A stretch of 64,000 bases of DNA from Marchantia polymorpha subsp. ruderalis. Taxonomy: Eukaryota > Streptophyta > Marchantiopsida > Marchantiales > Marchantiaceae. The notes beneath the pieces were generated by a model. It did not search any database and had not been told where the DNA came from. It saw only the letters and a list, made by a program, of their open reading frames with translations. The stretch spans positions 17,070,001 to 17,134,000 of the forward strand of contig AP031357.1 in the NCBI GenBank assembly GCA_037833965.1. Direction: 5' to 3'. The position numbers were made by a program, and so were the translations under genes. Shown here one piece after another: positions 38,101 to 48,500 of the stretch. Positions within the stretch are counted from its first letter, which is position 1; the number at the start of each line of letters is the position of its first letter.

Positions 38101-40796
38101 GAAGTCACCCTTTAAGTCAAATCACATGGGATGATCATTAACAGGATGGGTTCTTGGCAAAGAGGTAAATATCCATGGCTGATGATAATTGTGGGCACAA
38201 ACATTGTGAGTTAATGCGCAGTTGCAAGTAAACTGCACCAAAATGTAGATCTCACATCACCTAGTGAGAGAAAGATTGGTCTTCTACTGAGAGCATAGAG
38301 AAGAGATACAAACGTACACAATAAACGGCACAAGGAAATCAACAAATTTGAAGTTATATGCCTCTCATCCCAGGTTTCTGATACATCTTGGACATGCGAC
38401 ATACTTGAGCACACAACCCTATATAGAAAAATTAGTCCCTAAGACACACAAGGCGATCGTCTTAAACGCAGTTTCCGTGCGATTATTAACAGAATTGTAT
38501 GATCTCCAGTCAAGAGTAACTAGATTATATGTGTACTGTAGGGATGTACAATCTAGTTACTCTTGACTAGATTATACATCCATACGGTGCTTAGAATCGA
38601 ATATGGCGTACTTCAACGCTTCGACAATGGAGTGAAAAAAATTGCGCAGTCTTAGTTACTAAAGTCATGTATTCAGTATCAAGTTCAAGTACTTTTCGTT
38701 AAGCATGGTCTTCTATATGACCTGTAAAAATTTAAAGAAAAAACTCTCATCCCGAAGTGTGCAAGAATTTCAGACCAAAACAGATTGAAATTGACCAGCG
38801 ACCGTGCACTCCGAGACCAAAACAATTCCGAACGATCTCGTCTTTAAATTCTGTTGTTTGGATAATGCTTAAGAGATTTCCTTACAAGTAATGTAACTTC
38901 GATCTCTAGCATTCTTTGGTCACATCAAAACATACACAGCAGTATGGTTAATCGACCTCTTTGTCTACTGGATTCGAACTATAAAGGTGTTCTAGCCAAA
39001 TTTCACAAACTCCCTCTCAGGCTGCTTTACACTCACATATGTTAACAAAAAAAAAGCGCATAAACAATGACCTCAACTCACCAAGAGAGTTATGATGAGA
39101 AAAGAAACAGCTAAGGCTGAATAGGACCAAGAAGGACAGTAGAAGTATAGCCCAAGGGTGTACAGAAAGAATGAAAATAGACCGCTCCAGCCATGTTTGA
39201 CCCGAGAAAGTCACCTCATACTGGTCTTGGTTTCTGCGATCGAGTTAAGGAGTGACTTCTTTATCCAATTTGCTTAATTAGCGATCCAGGATAACAAGTA
39301 ACGCTACTTCAACTTTGATATCAACCACTCGATCACAACAACCCATATGCCTTTAGGACCAACCGGCTTCCTCACATTTTCTAATTTGGCAGGCTTATCA
39401 TCTGAGAGTAAATCTTTAAATGACGAATTTTGTTAAGATCATAACTGAAAATTTCCAGAAACATTCAATTTCACTGTGTTTGAAAATTTAGGTTATTCGA
39501 CAAACTCAGTGTGAGAAAGCAATCGCTAATACCGACTGAGGCAGTACTGAGATGAATGAATGCGGCTGAGTTGTACATCCACTATACCTTTCGTACACGC
39601 TTCTTCTTGATAGACTCCACTTCGAAGTAGTCTTTACCGAGTTTCTTGATATCCTCCTCTTCCTCTTCTTCTTCTTCTTCCTCTTCATCTTCACCTTCCT
39701 CCTCTTCTTCCTCGCTCTCCTGTTCACCATTTGCTACCTTACCCTTGCCCTTTTCATCATCCGTAAAAGCTTTCAAGGATTTCTTATCCTTCTCGAGAAC
39801 CTCTTCTTGTATATCAGCTCCAGGGGCTTTCTCCACAGAGGGCTCTTTGCTGTCTTTCGTTGAGCCTTTCTTGATTTTCTCCGATACGTCTTGTTTATCA
39901 TCCTTAGACCCTTTCACGTCAACAGAAACCTTTGTATCCTTTTCGGCCAGGGGTTTCTCTGCCTTCTCTACCTTCTCGGCATTCGACTTCCTTGGCCTCT
40001 TTCCAGACTCTAGAACTATACCCTCGTCTTTCGCCCCGGTGCTGGTCGAAACTCCCGGACTCTTGTCCATTCCGGGAGACCCGTCAGCGGATTCCTTGAG
40101 TTTGCTTTTCCTTCCACTGGACTCTGATTCCCCTGGGGGTACAGGACGCTTCCGCGATCGACGAGGCCGAACAGCACTAGAAGGAGATTCCTTTATGATT
40201 TCTTGCACATTTCGCAGTCTTGGACTGGCAGAAGCATCAGCAGCTTCGTTTTCTTTGGCTGCCTTTTCTGCCATTCTAGCCTCCACAGCTTTGCGTCGTT
40301 GAGACCTTTCTCTCAAGACTGGAGCAGGTGACGAACCAAGGACCGGAGTAACAGGTAAGGAACTGTCCTTCGTGGTTCCCTCCTTCGAGATTTTCGGTGT
40401 CGTGGAAGCAACGATCGTCATAGCTATCAATGAGGTCGTTAAGGTTGTAGTGGTGGTGGAAGAAAGCACGAAACCACTCTTCTCGGCAGCAAGATTGGCA
40501 TCGCCATCGTTGTTCTTCGATGGATCACCATCGATTGCAGTTGCTCCAGTGGATGTTCCGCCAGCTGCACCTTCCCCTCCACCATAGCTTCCACTGCTGC
40601 TCGCCATACCTTTTCCTCCTTCTCCTCCTCCACCCTCCCCTCCCACTCGCGAGCTTCGTCTCAGAGCGCTTCTCCCTGTCATCGTAGAATCATCCGGGGT
40701 GTGGTTACCTAACTTGCCCCGCGAGGGACGAGCGCTAAGCCCGCCTTCGCTACGAGACACGAGAGAGGCCGGAGCACCTCCTCCGCGCTTTGCCAT
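35112..40796 (-). CDS. LHP1: LHP1-like chromodomain/chromoshadow protein (plant HP1)
   Basis: Predicted 965-residue plant heterochromatin-protein-1 homologue, known in plants to read H3K27me3 and help Polycomb silencing. Exons: 40796-39588, 37599-37574, 37338-37252, 36958-35462, 35312-35252, 35129-35112, all GT-AG and in phase. Exon 1 (403 codons, ATG at 40796) is Ser/Ala- then Lys/Glu-rich and ends in an acidic run at about residues 350-383. The chromodomain spans about 389-441: YFEVESIKKKRVRK, GKVEMLIKW, KGWSEKANTWEPYENV. The cage aromatics are Tyr390/Phe391, Trp412 and Trp415. Basic stretches follow (RSRRGKRKF, QKKKKRG, later AKKRKSGVVKRVR), likely nuclear signals. The chromoshadow domain occupies about 905-965, with SDGIEVVVDNKFMRDSYPLL. 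Oddities are its length (Arabidopsis about 445), the 26-nt exon 2, and an abrupt C terminus (LKFWI) that leaves the last helix short. Exon 6 is the least certain part. Confidence 0.9.
37574..37599 (-). other. 26-nt microexon of LHP1
   Basis: Exon 2 of the LHP1 gene, reading GGTAAAGTTGAAATGCTC and then ATAAAATG, between CAG and GTATGT. It encodes GKVEMLIK plus the first two bases of Trp412, the central strand of the chromodomain and one cage residue. It joins exon 1 (ending RKRVRK, phase 0) to exon 3 (GAAGGGTTGG) in frame. Skipping it would shift the frame and destroy the chromodomain. Confidence 0.88.
38508..38568. repeat. Inverted repeat, 19-bp perfect arms, in LHP1 intron 1
   Basis: AGTCAAGAGTAACTAGATT at 38508-38526 is perfectly complementary to 38550-38568, separated by 23 bases. 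It lies in the 1,988-nt first intron of LHP1. The right arm is followed by a further ACTAGATTATA, which is also present at the end of the left arm. Confidence 0.9.
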
Positions 40797-41257
40797 CTCT
40801 CGCGAATATAAAGCTAATTTCTCTTTCTCTCAAAAACAATTCCCCGCCCCCACCCGTGCTCGAATCACGCGGAAAATCTAAAATACAAAAAAACTCTCCC
40901 TTTCTATCATTCCTGCGACACTCCCTCCTTCCCGTTCGCAACCACGCACACCATCCTCTCCTCTCCTCGCCCCGCCCGTCTCCGCTCCGCTCCTCGCCTG
41001 CCCAGCCCACTCCACTCCTTTCCGACCGGACCTTTCCCGCACCCCCCCCCCTCTCCACCCCACCCTCCCCTCCCCTCGCTCGCAGCTCTACCACATTCGT
41101 CTCCACACCATCACCATTACCGCTCTTCGAGCCCGTGGCATCGTGACCAATAACCTAGAACCTTTTGCATCGGGTTCCGATTCGCAACCTGGAACCTGTC
41201 CGCCTCGAGCCCAGATAGCGCGCTAGCTGCTGCTAAACTGCTCTAACGTTAAGCGAG

Positions 41258-41283
41258 CGAGAGCGAGAGCGAGAGCGAGAGCG
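41258..41283. repeat. GAGAGC-type microsatellite
   Basis: Repeated GAGAGC units, about four, lie within the LHP1 upstream region. GA repeats are common in plant 5' untranslated regions and core promoters. No further role is visible. Confidence 0.75.
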
Positions 41284-41636
41284 CGAGCCCCGGCCCGCCC
41301 GCTCGCTCGCTCGCCGGCCAGGCGTGCCACCCCTCCCATGCCCTGCCCTCCTGCCCTACTAGCTGGGCCCTCGTAGTCCCCTGCCCTTTCTTGCAGCCTT
41401 CAAACGCTCGTCCCATCCGACAGTACTTCACTCCCGGGCCGCCCGGACAGAGCGGCTTCTTTCCGTTCGCCCATCAATCACCTCTGCTCTGCTTTCTTTG
41501 CTCCGCTCCAACCAACCAACACGCCCGAAGAAAATTTCAAGGCCCTGCGACCGGAAACAGAGCGCCACCTTCACCGCCTTCCGGCGCCCTCCCTCTGCCT
41601 CCCTCCTGGCTCCCGCCCGCAGGTCGCGAGCCTCGA

Positions 41637-41665
41637 CCTACTTACTTACTTACTTACTTACTTAC
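41637..41665. repeat. CTTA tetranucleotide microsatellite
   Basis: About seven tandem copies of the tetranucleotide CTTA lie in the GC-rich region upstream of LHP1. It is a likely polymorphic marker. Confidence 0.85.
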
Positions 41666-42500
41666 ACGACTTTTCTTAAAGGAGGGAGCGAGGGCGCGGG
41701 AGGAAAAACGTACGCGCAGAGTATTTCTGCCGCGCTCTACCGCCCCACGACCGGCCAGCGCTGCGACGGTTTCAAAACGTCTGCGCATGGCATTTTTAAA
41801 CATTTCGCGGTCAATTTCCTCTTCGCCCCGTCGCTGCGCGGGTCGGCGTACGCGCCTCTCGGCGTCGACTTGGTGTTTGCTTCTGCTTTATGGCGCGGGA
41901 CATGAATCCAGGCGGAGGTGCAGTGCTTCGAGAGCGCTCTCCCGCGGCCGGGCAGAGTCTCGATTCGCCAGGCCAAGGATCATTCATTATGGGTCCAGGA
42001 GAACCTGCGCCCTTCTGAGTCTGCTCCATCCCCTCCGCACTGCAGTCACGCGGAAGGAGAAAACCACATGCACGTACTGAGGTTTTTGACCCGGCCTCTC
42101 TGGGGCAACACACCATCCCCACACCAGAGGATGCGATTCCCCTCCCTTCCCTGCTCCAACTTCATTAGTCCCCCAGCTTCGGAAGAATCCGGCACTAGAC
42201 CTCGGTCACCAAGATCGCGCACCTACCGGCTCATTTTCGGAAAGTGCTCATCGCCCATATCCCTTCTCCCGGCTTCAACCAACAAACGGGAGCCCACTTC
42301 CATTCATGCATACGAGACGCATGGCCCTTGTTGCACAGTTCCTTCCATTCGCTGCTAGGAATTTTTTAGAACATACACTTGCTACAGATGGAAAGCCATT
42401 TCAAGGGCTGCCCAAAGCCATTTCGCGTACTTTCTTAGAAATGGAGATAATACTGTTTAAACTGCACCAGGAAAGACTTGAACAATAGATGGGCAAAAGA

Positions 42501-44650
42501 TAGGAATGTCTCTCTCTTGCACTGTACAATTCGTTGATGAAGTAGAGATTGCATTGGACTTCGAATCTCTTACATTGATATAACCGCTCGATTGGGGCCA
42601 GTTCATCTCACACCCTTGATTTCATCTAGTTACGAGCTGATGGGTCGGGTCTTCGCATCCTTTTCGCTATATTACTTGGTTTTCATCTTGACGACATGAA
42701 GATGTTGCTCGAAGCACACTTTTGTTCTCATTTGTTTGAAAATTAAAGCACTTCCGCTCATAGATAAGAGGTGGTTGACACTGTAAACAAATTTGTCTTC
42801 ATTTGCTAATAATCATTATTTTAAGAAGTAGTTGTCATGATGAAGCTTCTGGATCATCCTGTAATAATGCCAATTGTGTGGAAGTTTTGAAGCTTTAGTC
42901 CTTCTAAAACTCAACGCTTGGCACTCACCGTTTACTCCAAATTTCAGACACATGGCATAGTCTTTACTGTTTGTTTAAAATTTGTCGTGGTCTTTCTTGT
43001 TCCTACAACGTCTCAATTTGGACCCACTCTATAGAGTTTGTAAAGTATCACTGACATGTTTTCAAGTCGATGGCAGTTACAACGTAAATGGACATGACAA
43101 CTTAATGCACTAAAACAGGACCATCTAAATGGTTGTAGACACTTAGATTAAGAATTGCATCTAAAATCTTGTGAAATAAATCGAAACGCACAAAATTGGA
43201 GAAATAATTGAAGAGAAGAAAGATATAGGGTTGGCGGGGAACGCTAGTCAAGTTGTACAAGGAGTAATTCAAACAATCAACTTGAGACCCTCCGTCGAAC
43301 CGAACGTGCAATGTTTTCTAACATAAGGTACTTCAAGACCAAACAAAAAAAACTAGTCAATGTTTTTGAGATTGACTCACTTACTCTGCTAGGCCCTTAC
43401 TTACTCATTATATGTCTTGATGAAGTGAAGATTCCAAACTATCTAATTACAATGAAATATAAAAAATTAACATTATGATACATAGATTACATTTGTAGTA
43501 TCTAGATAAAAATAAACATATGTTTTTATATACATGTTATAATATAAAAGAAACCGTCTTTCATTCTCAAACCACGTACATAAAATTTAGCGCCCACAAC
43601 TTCATTTGATCATGAAGTTTACGATATCGGTTAACTTTAATGGTTGAAGAGTATCATACTTGCAACATTGATCATTTACTCATATCTAATTTATATAAAT
43701 TATCCTCCTTGGGGGCCAAGACAAATCTCTCCTGCTTACATGGATTGCTTGCAGATAGAAGAAGACGAAGAATCATATGTAACTTTTCTAATTGCAAGAT
43801 ATCAAAACTCTTGTATGAGTAATACACCGAGGTAGAATGAAGCCTTATTGATAAAAAAATAAAAAATGATAGCTCAAAAACGATTCAAAAATAGCTTGAC
43901 GTCAAACTTGAAAATAGACGTATAAAAAAATGATTATTCAAACTGTACCAATTTTACTCTCAATTGAGACGTAAATTTCTACCACACAAAATATACCCAA
44001 GAGAAGATATCCAACTATTTATATTAATGATTTATATTTCTAACTAACATACAATTATGATTTAATAATTTTATCTTCCGAGAAAATATTTTCACTGGAC
44101 GTGTTGTATGATATCCCGTACAGTCTAAAAATTAAATCTACAATTCACGGGAAATTTAATTAGTCACAACTGATTGATTACAATATTATGGTTCTTCATT
44201 CTTCCGATGCTTATTACGAATTGATGAATGTTGAAAAGTTCGCCAAACACTTTTCTTCCAAAATCTATCAGTATTACAACACTTAATTGTAATTTGCTCA
44301 TATTCTTTTAATTACGCAGATCATATATATCTATCTTAAATAAAACTGTTCACCGAATAAAGAAATATAAATTACGAATGTAATAGAGGACCAACTCACA
44401 CAAGATAGATCTCATAATTACTCTCAAATACTATTACGTTTTGATTCCAACCAATCATTTTTTGTCGTACACTTTCTTCATGGACAAAATGATTCAAAAA
44501 ATTAGCCAAAGCCTCCTCAAGTATTCGAATATAAGATGTAAATATGGAAATGGATGTGCATCAATGGACGATGCAAATTACTCCACGAGACTTGGGCCTC
44601 ATAACATCACACTAGGTTTGAAGTGGGCTATCAATTTCCAAAGGATGATA
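42501..44650. other. AT-rich intergenic DNA, no gene seen
   Basis: No frame of note and no recognisable element are present. A short purine-rich patch near 43200-43300 codes for nothing I know. Confidence 0.55.
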
Positions 44651-46640
44651 TGACCATCTTGTCCTAAGCGGGCATTGCTACCTTCTCCATCATGCAGATG
44701 AACACGTTTTCTGTATTCACATAGCTTCGTGATCTCGACTTGAAAAGGCCTGATTTTTGTTTCCTGCGTTTGGTCAAGACAAGGAGCTCACGCGATAGTG
44801 GTAGTTATGGGCCGCAAGATTTCAGGTGTACTTCTGTCCGTATTCCTAGTCAAGAGGTGTACTTCCGTCCGTATTGATAGTCAAGAGGTCAGTGGGTACT
44901 ACGGTGGAGACTAGGTCCATTTCAGAAAGTCACCCTTACATCTTCACAGTCAAGCAGACTTGATATTAAGACTAACGATCCGAAGTCTCAAATGCCCATA
45001 CCCAGTATCAGACTCGTATTCTTCCAGAACATGGCCATCACATTTTTCCAGTGCCCTGACACTTACGTCATGGCGGCTGTGACGGGCTACAGTTTCGTGG
45101 CTACTGGCGAGGCACCTGTGACCAAATTCGCGTTCACAGTTCGGGACAGCACAGATCCTTGCCGTTGGTAAATTCAAACTGAGCGTTCGATCCCGTGTGA
45201 AAATTAACATGTATGATTAGCATGAAGACTGCTCGGTCGCAGCCCCTACGCTAGTGCCACACTCTTCTTGAATAAGGATTGCAATAACGGAAATCAGGAC
45301 AAAACAATGGTCTGATAGATACGGACATGAAGTACATTTTCATGAAGGGAAACTTAAGAGGCGATCTAGCTATGACCATTCAGTAACAACGCGGATACCG
45401 AATGGTCCTGTGGAAGAAAGCTTGTTCCCTTGAGGGCTTCATTCCCAATTCTAGACGGTGGATACGTGCTCGAACTAAAGCATTTCCAGGGATGTGTACA
45501 CTTCAGGCGTGTGACTAGTAATGTACAGGCAGATCAACTCGCTCCTGCACCTGGTTTTCCTTTTACAATCCTTTTGAAGGTATGATGCAGAACTATCCCA
45601 ACCCTTAACCACCATGTGCACAACGAACTTCCCACCATAATTGGTTCCATCTAACAACATGGAAATGTCTTTGAGCATGACAATTATACCCTGTGCTCTA
45701 TCCAGTCAGTTTTCAGTTCATTCTGTAACTGCAACATTCCTAAAATGCTGGAAGACAGCATAAGGTAAAAAAAAAGGACATGGATTGTTATTCAGTTCGG
45801 TCAGGGAAAGCAGTAAAGAAAAGAACTTGGAAAAAAAACACTCCTTCCGGATTGACGAGTAGGAGACTGAAAGATGTATGTGCTTTGCCGATGTACCTGG
45901 TGTAGTAGAAACGAAACTCGGTTTCTATTGATAAACAAGGACACATGGATGACGTCTCTAATGGTGCGCAACTTCCGAAGATTAGAAACGATGGTTTTGG
46001 AAATTAGTCAAGAACATTCGAGAACAAGGTACGTCGTCCACCTCCTTTGACAAGATGGGCTTCCGTTGCATGGCAAGTATTGAGGTGGTTTCCAGAAATA
46101 TATGTACGCTGTAATCTATCTCAAACAGATACAATTGCATCGGCAGAGAGGACAATGTTGACTACGCTGAGCAGTGTATACAGACAAAATCAGACTACCA
46201 TTTCTCATTAGTAAAAAATTCAGCACATATCTATGGAGTCCGCCCTGTTCATGAAGGAAGGCAAAACTGAAATCTGTTCATAAATTTTATATATATGTCA
46301 CTTGGACAAAAACTCGGAAGGAAAGTAATTGGGCCAGGAGTCCTAGCAGTCATGAAGAGCTCTGAACTTATACATGAATGCAGTGAAGAGATGCTGGCTG
46401 ATGGGATCAGGGATACAGGAAATGAAGAACCGAAGTCTGTTGGAAAAACGGCTTTAATTGTAATGATTTCGGATAAAGGGGATTCCCTTGTTACTTAAAC
46501 ATTGCGTTCCGGCCACCCGCCTCTGAACAAATCATGACCATGCTAATGAACACCCAAGGCTTAGCAGGGCCACGAACGATGATATCGAGGCAAAGATAAT
46601 GTTCCTGCATCCTTGTGCTCTTGACATCTTCTCCTCGTAT
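44651..46640. other. Gene-like island, unrecognised
   Basis: Composition rises to gene-like levels. Minus-strand frames at 44950-45210 (86 codons) and 45475-45678 (67 codons) and a plus-strand frame at 46295-46498 (67 codons) are open but match nothing I know. Together with the possible exons at 46.65-47.17 kb this may be part of one plus-strand gene converging on uL29m, or simply decayed DNA. Confidence 0.35.
44824..44889 (+). repeat. 31-bp tandem duplication
   Basis: AGGTGTACTTCTGTCCGTAT at 44824 is repeated at 44855 with one early difference. A third partial unit starts at 44886, so the period is 31 bases. Copies are about 90 percent alike, indicating a fairly recent slippage or duplication. 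Confidence 0.88.
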
Positions 46641-46654
46641 TCCATATTTCTACA

Positions 46655-47170
46655 GATGAAACAGCTACTTTGGCGAAAACTCTAGATAATGCGGAATTGA
46701 TGGTAGAACTTCAAAAAAGTCGAGTAAATGACTTCTCCGCAAAGATCGCAAGGAGGACAAACATTGTAACGCAAAGAGCCTTGCAGCACTCCACGCATTA
46801 AGCTCGTGTATACAGTCCATGAGAGTCAGAATCTGCTTGTCAGGAGCAAAGTAGTCAGTTCACTGTTTGTCTTCGTGAAAGAAGATAAGAAACGCTTGCA
46901 GAATCTCGATAGCAACCTTGAGTGTCTGGACTACTCACGCCCATACAACGACGATTTCGGCCACCGTCTCTCAAAGGAACTGAGTGAAGTGGACAACCTG
47001 CGCTATTTCTCATCCTCCCTATCACATAGGATCCATCCTTTCATGTACTAACAGAATTTCCAGAGGTGCTTGCGGAACTCAATAATCCTCCTCCGTCTGA
47101 CCTCGAGAATATCTTCGGACAGAAGTTCCTTGTCTACCTAGAGATCACCTCGCCTCCCTTCCGAATCTAA
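46655..47170 (+). other. Possible unrecognised plus-strand exons
   Basis: Three consecutive segments look exon-like. After TTTCTACAG at about 46656 a frame reads ETATLAKTLDNAELMVELQK and on through SRVNDFSAKIARRTN. After 46857 a frame reads FVKEDKKRLQNLDSNLECLD, then SRPYNDDFGHRLSKEL. After CTAACAG at 47054 a frame reads EFPEVLAELNNPPPSDLENI. Each follows a plausible acceptor and has protein-like composition, but I do not recognise the family and the joins between them are not fixed. The strand is opposite to uL29m, whose stop codon lies at 47210, so the two would converge tail to tail. Confidence 0.3.
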
Positions 47171-47209
47171 TTTTGAGTTGAAGAAAGCCTTCGAACAGCG
47201 TTACAACCC

Positions 47210-47867
47210 TTACATCGAATTAATCATTCTCTTCAAAACGTTCCGTTTGGTTCTGTCCTCTATTTCCAGAGCTCTTTCCGTAAGAACTTGCTTCAAGCGG
47301 CACATTGACTTGCGAACCTGCCAAGTTTCAAATCATAATTTAATAGCAGGAAGAAAGTTTAAGAAACCTGCCTGATATAGGTGATCAATGACAGGCTAAG
47401 GGCCACAAGCAAAGCAGCAATCGTGGGAGGCGTACCTTGCCAGACCGCTCTGGATTGGGCATGCGAAGACTTTGAGAATTCAGCATCTGCTTTTGTGACA
47501 GTAGCATATTCTTCTCCTTCAGCAACACATACCAAAGTTTGTGGAGGTCATCCCATGATTTCAGTCTCAATTCAGAAGCCTTCCAACTTCGGCCTGCGCA
47601 TCACCTCACGTATTGCATCGATCAACAAACAGCGTTGCAACTTGTGGTCATTTTAAAATTCTTGGTGTCAAATTTAACACATTCAGAACGATCTGAAAAA
47701 ACTCCTTCATCTAACTGGGAACCAGACCACGTACCGTAAACAATTTTCTCGGTGGATTTCGGATCACGGCCAGCTTCAAAGAAATCCGCGAGACCACCAC
47801 TTAGACGAACGGAAGTGTAATTGTGCGCAACCGCAAAGGGCCGCAGAAAGGTTCTGGCGACCTGCAT
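47210..47867 (-). CDS. MRPL47: Mitochondrial large-subunit ribosomal protein uL29m (MRPL47)
   Basis: Complete gene for a 132-residue mitoribosomal protein of the L29 family, which sits near the exit tunnel of the large subunit. Exons are 47867-47735, 47593-47436 and 47317-47210, separated by introns of 141 and 118 nt with GT-AG ends, and all phases agree. The ATG at 47867 is followed by [17 protein letters not shown], a basic N terminus without acids, as expected of a mitochondrial targeting peptide. Family hallmarks follow: FFEAGRD and VYG, then [37 protein letters not shown] and [20 protein letters not shown], then [11 protein letters not shown] up to the terminal TAA. Length matches plant and fungal relatives. 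Upstream, 47880-48060 on the minus strand carries an AACCCTAG element typical of plant 5' untranslated regions. It is a nuclear gene whose product is imported into mitochondria. Confidence 0.93.
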
Positions 47868-48500
47868 TTCGGCAACTACTTCACTCCTTCCTCGTTCCAG
47901 CTACAATAAGCCCTCAGCTCAAAACCCTCAGCTTTTGCATGCTCCTTCCTCCGATGGAAGATTTTCCGCAATTGCGTCGATCAAAGTTCCAATTCCAAAA
48001 ACATGCTAGGGTTCAGGTTTAAGAACTGAAGCTGAGATCCAAAGAACCGCGGGTGATTTTCTTCTCTTACACAAGAACAGAGACCTTCGATGCCACGTGG
48101 TGCCAGTTTGTTCTACTGTGGTTGGAAGAGAAGGTTTAGGCTCATTGTTGCAGTCACGGTACATCCCGGTACTGCCGCATTCGGGCGACAAGTTCGGTCT
48201 TCCCTACCAACTAGCTCTGGTAACTTCTCCGCTTCCACTTCTCTCACATCCTTCAATTCATGTTGTAACTACAATACTGAATCATCAATTCCCAAAACTA
48301 AGTTGATAAAGCTCAATTCTTAGAGCTTCATCCTCACGGAGCTCTTTTTCACCGATCTTCAACTCCTGAGATTACCTCTCTTTCTCCATCTTTTACTTCT
48401 TTATGTATGATACGATCGCGGTCGATATCGAGGTAATCATTCTAGTCGTGAGCCGTGCAATCCATCATCTGAAGGAGCTTCATGACTAGTTCTCCAGGGT
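47868..48500 (-). promoter_or_regulatory. Presumed 5' region of uL29m
   Basis: This balanced-composition DNA upstream of the uL29m ATG ends near 48.5 kb where AT-rich sequence resumes. Short frames on both strands (for example 48090-48323 plus, 48006-48191 minus) are not recognisable. It most likely holds the 5' untranslated region and promoter. The transcription start cannot be placed. Confidence 0.45.

Larger units (their letters stand above)
40797..42500. promoter_or_regulatory. GC-, CpG- and pyrimidine-rich upstream region of LHP1
   Basis: The 1.7 kb upstream of the LHP1 start is the most GC-rich DNA in the window, rich in CpG and, on the plus strand, in CT tracts (40840-41100). It probably holds the 5' untranslated region and promoter. 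It includes a GAGAGC-type array at 41258-41283 and a CTTA tetranucleotide array at about 41637-41665. Long frames open here on both strands (for example 41391-42080 plus) are explained by low stop-codon frequency in GC-rich DNA. A divergent plus-strand gene starting near 41790 (MAFLNISRSISSSPRR, transit-peptide-like) cannot be excluded, but no further exon was found. Confidence 0.5.

Noticed and set aside
38960-38990. Minus-strand AGTTCGAATCC resembling a tRNA T-loop
   Set aside because: No acceptor, D or anticodon arms can be formed around it; it lies in LHP1 intron 1.
39646-40302. 218-codon Ser-rich plus-strand frame
   Set aside because: It is exactly antisense to LHP1 exon 1. The Ser runs are the complement of the acidic Glu/Asp codons, so it is a shadow.
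41391-42358. Plus-strand frames of 229 and 146 codons upstream of LHP1
   Set aside because: GC-rich DNA has few stops by chance. The frames run through CTTA and pyrimidine repeats, show no recognised domain and lack supporting exons. Kept only as a remote possibility in the promoter entry.
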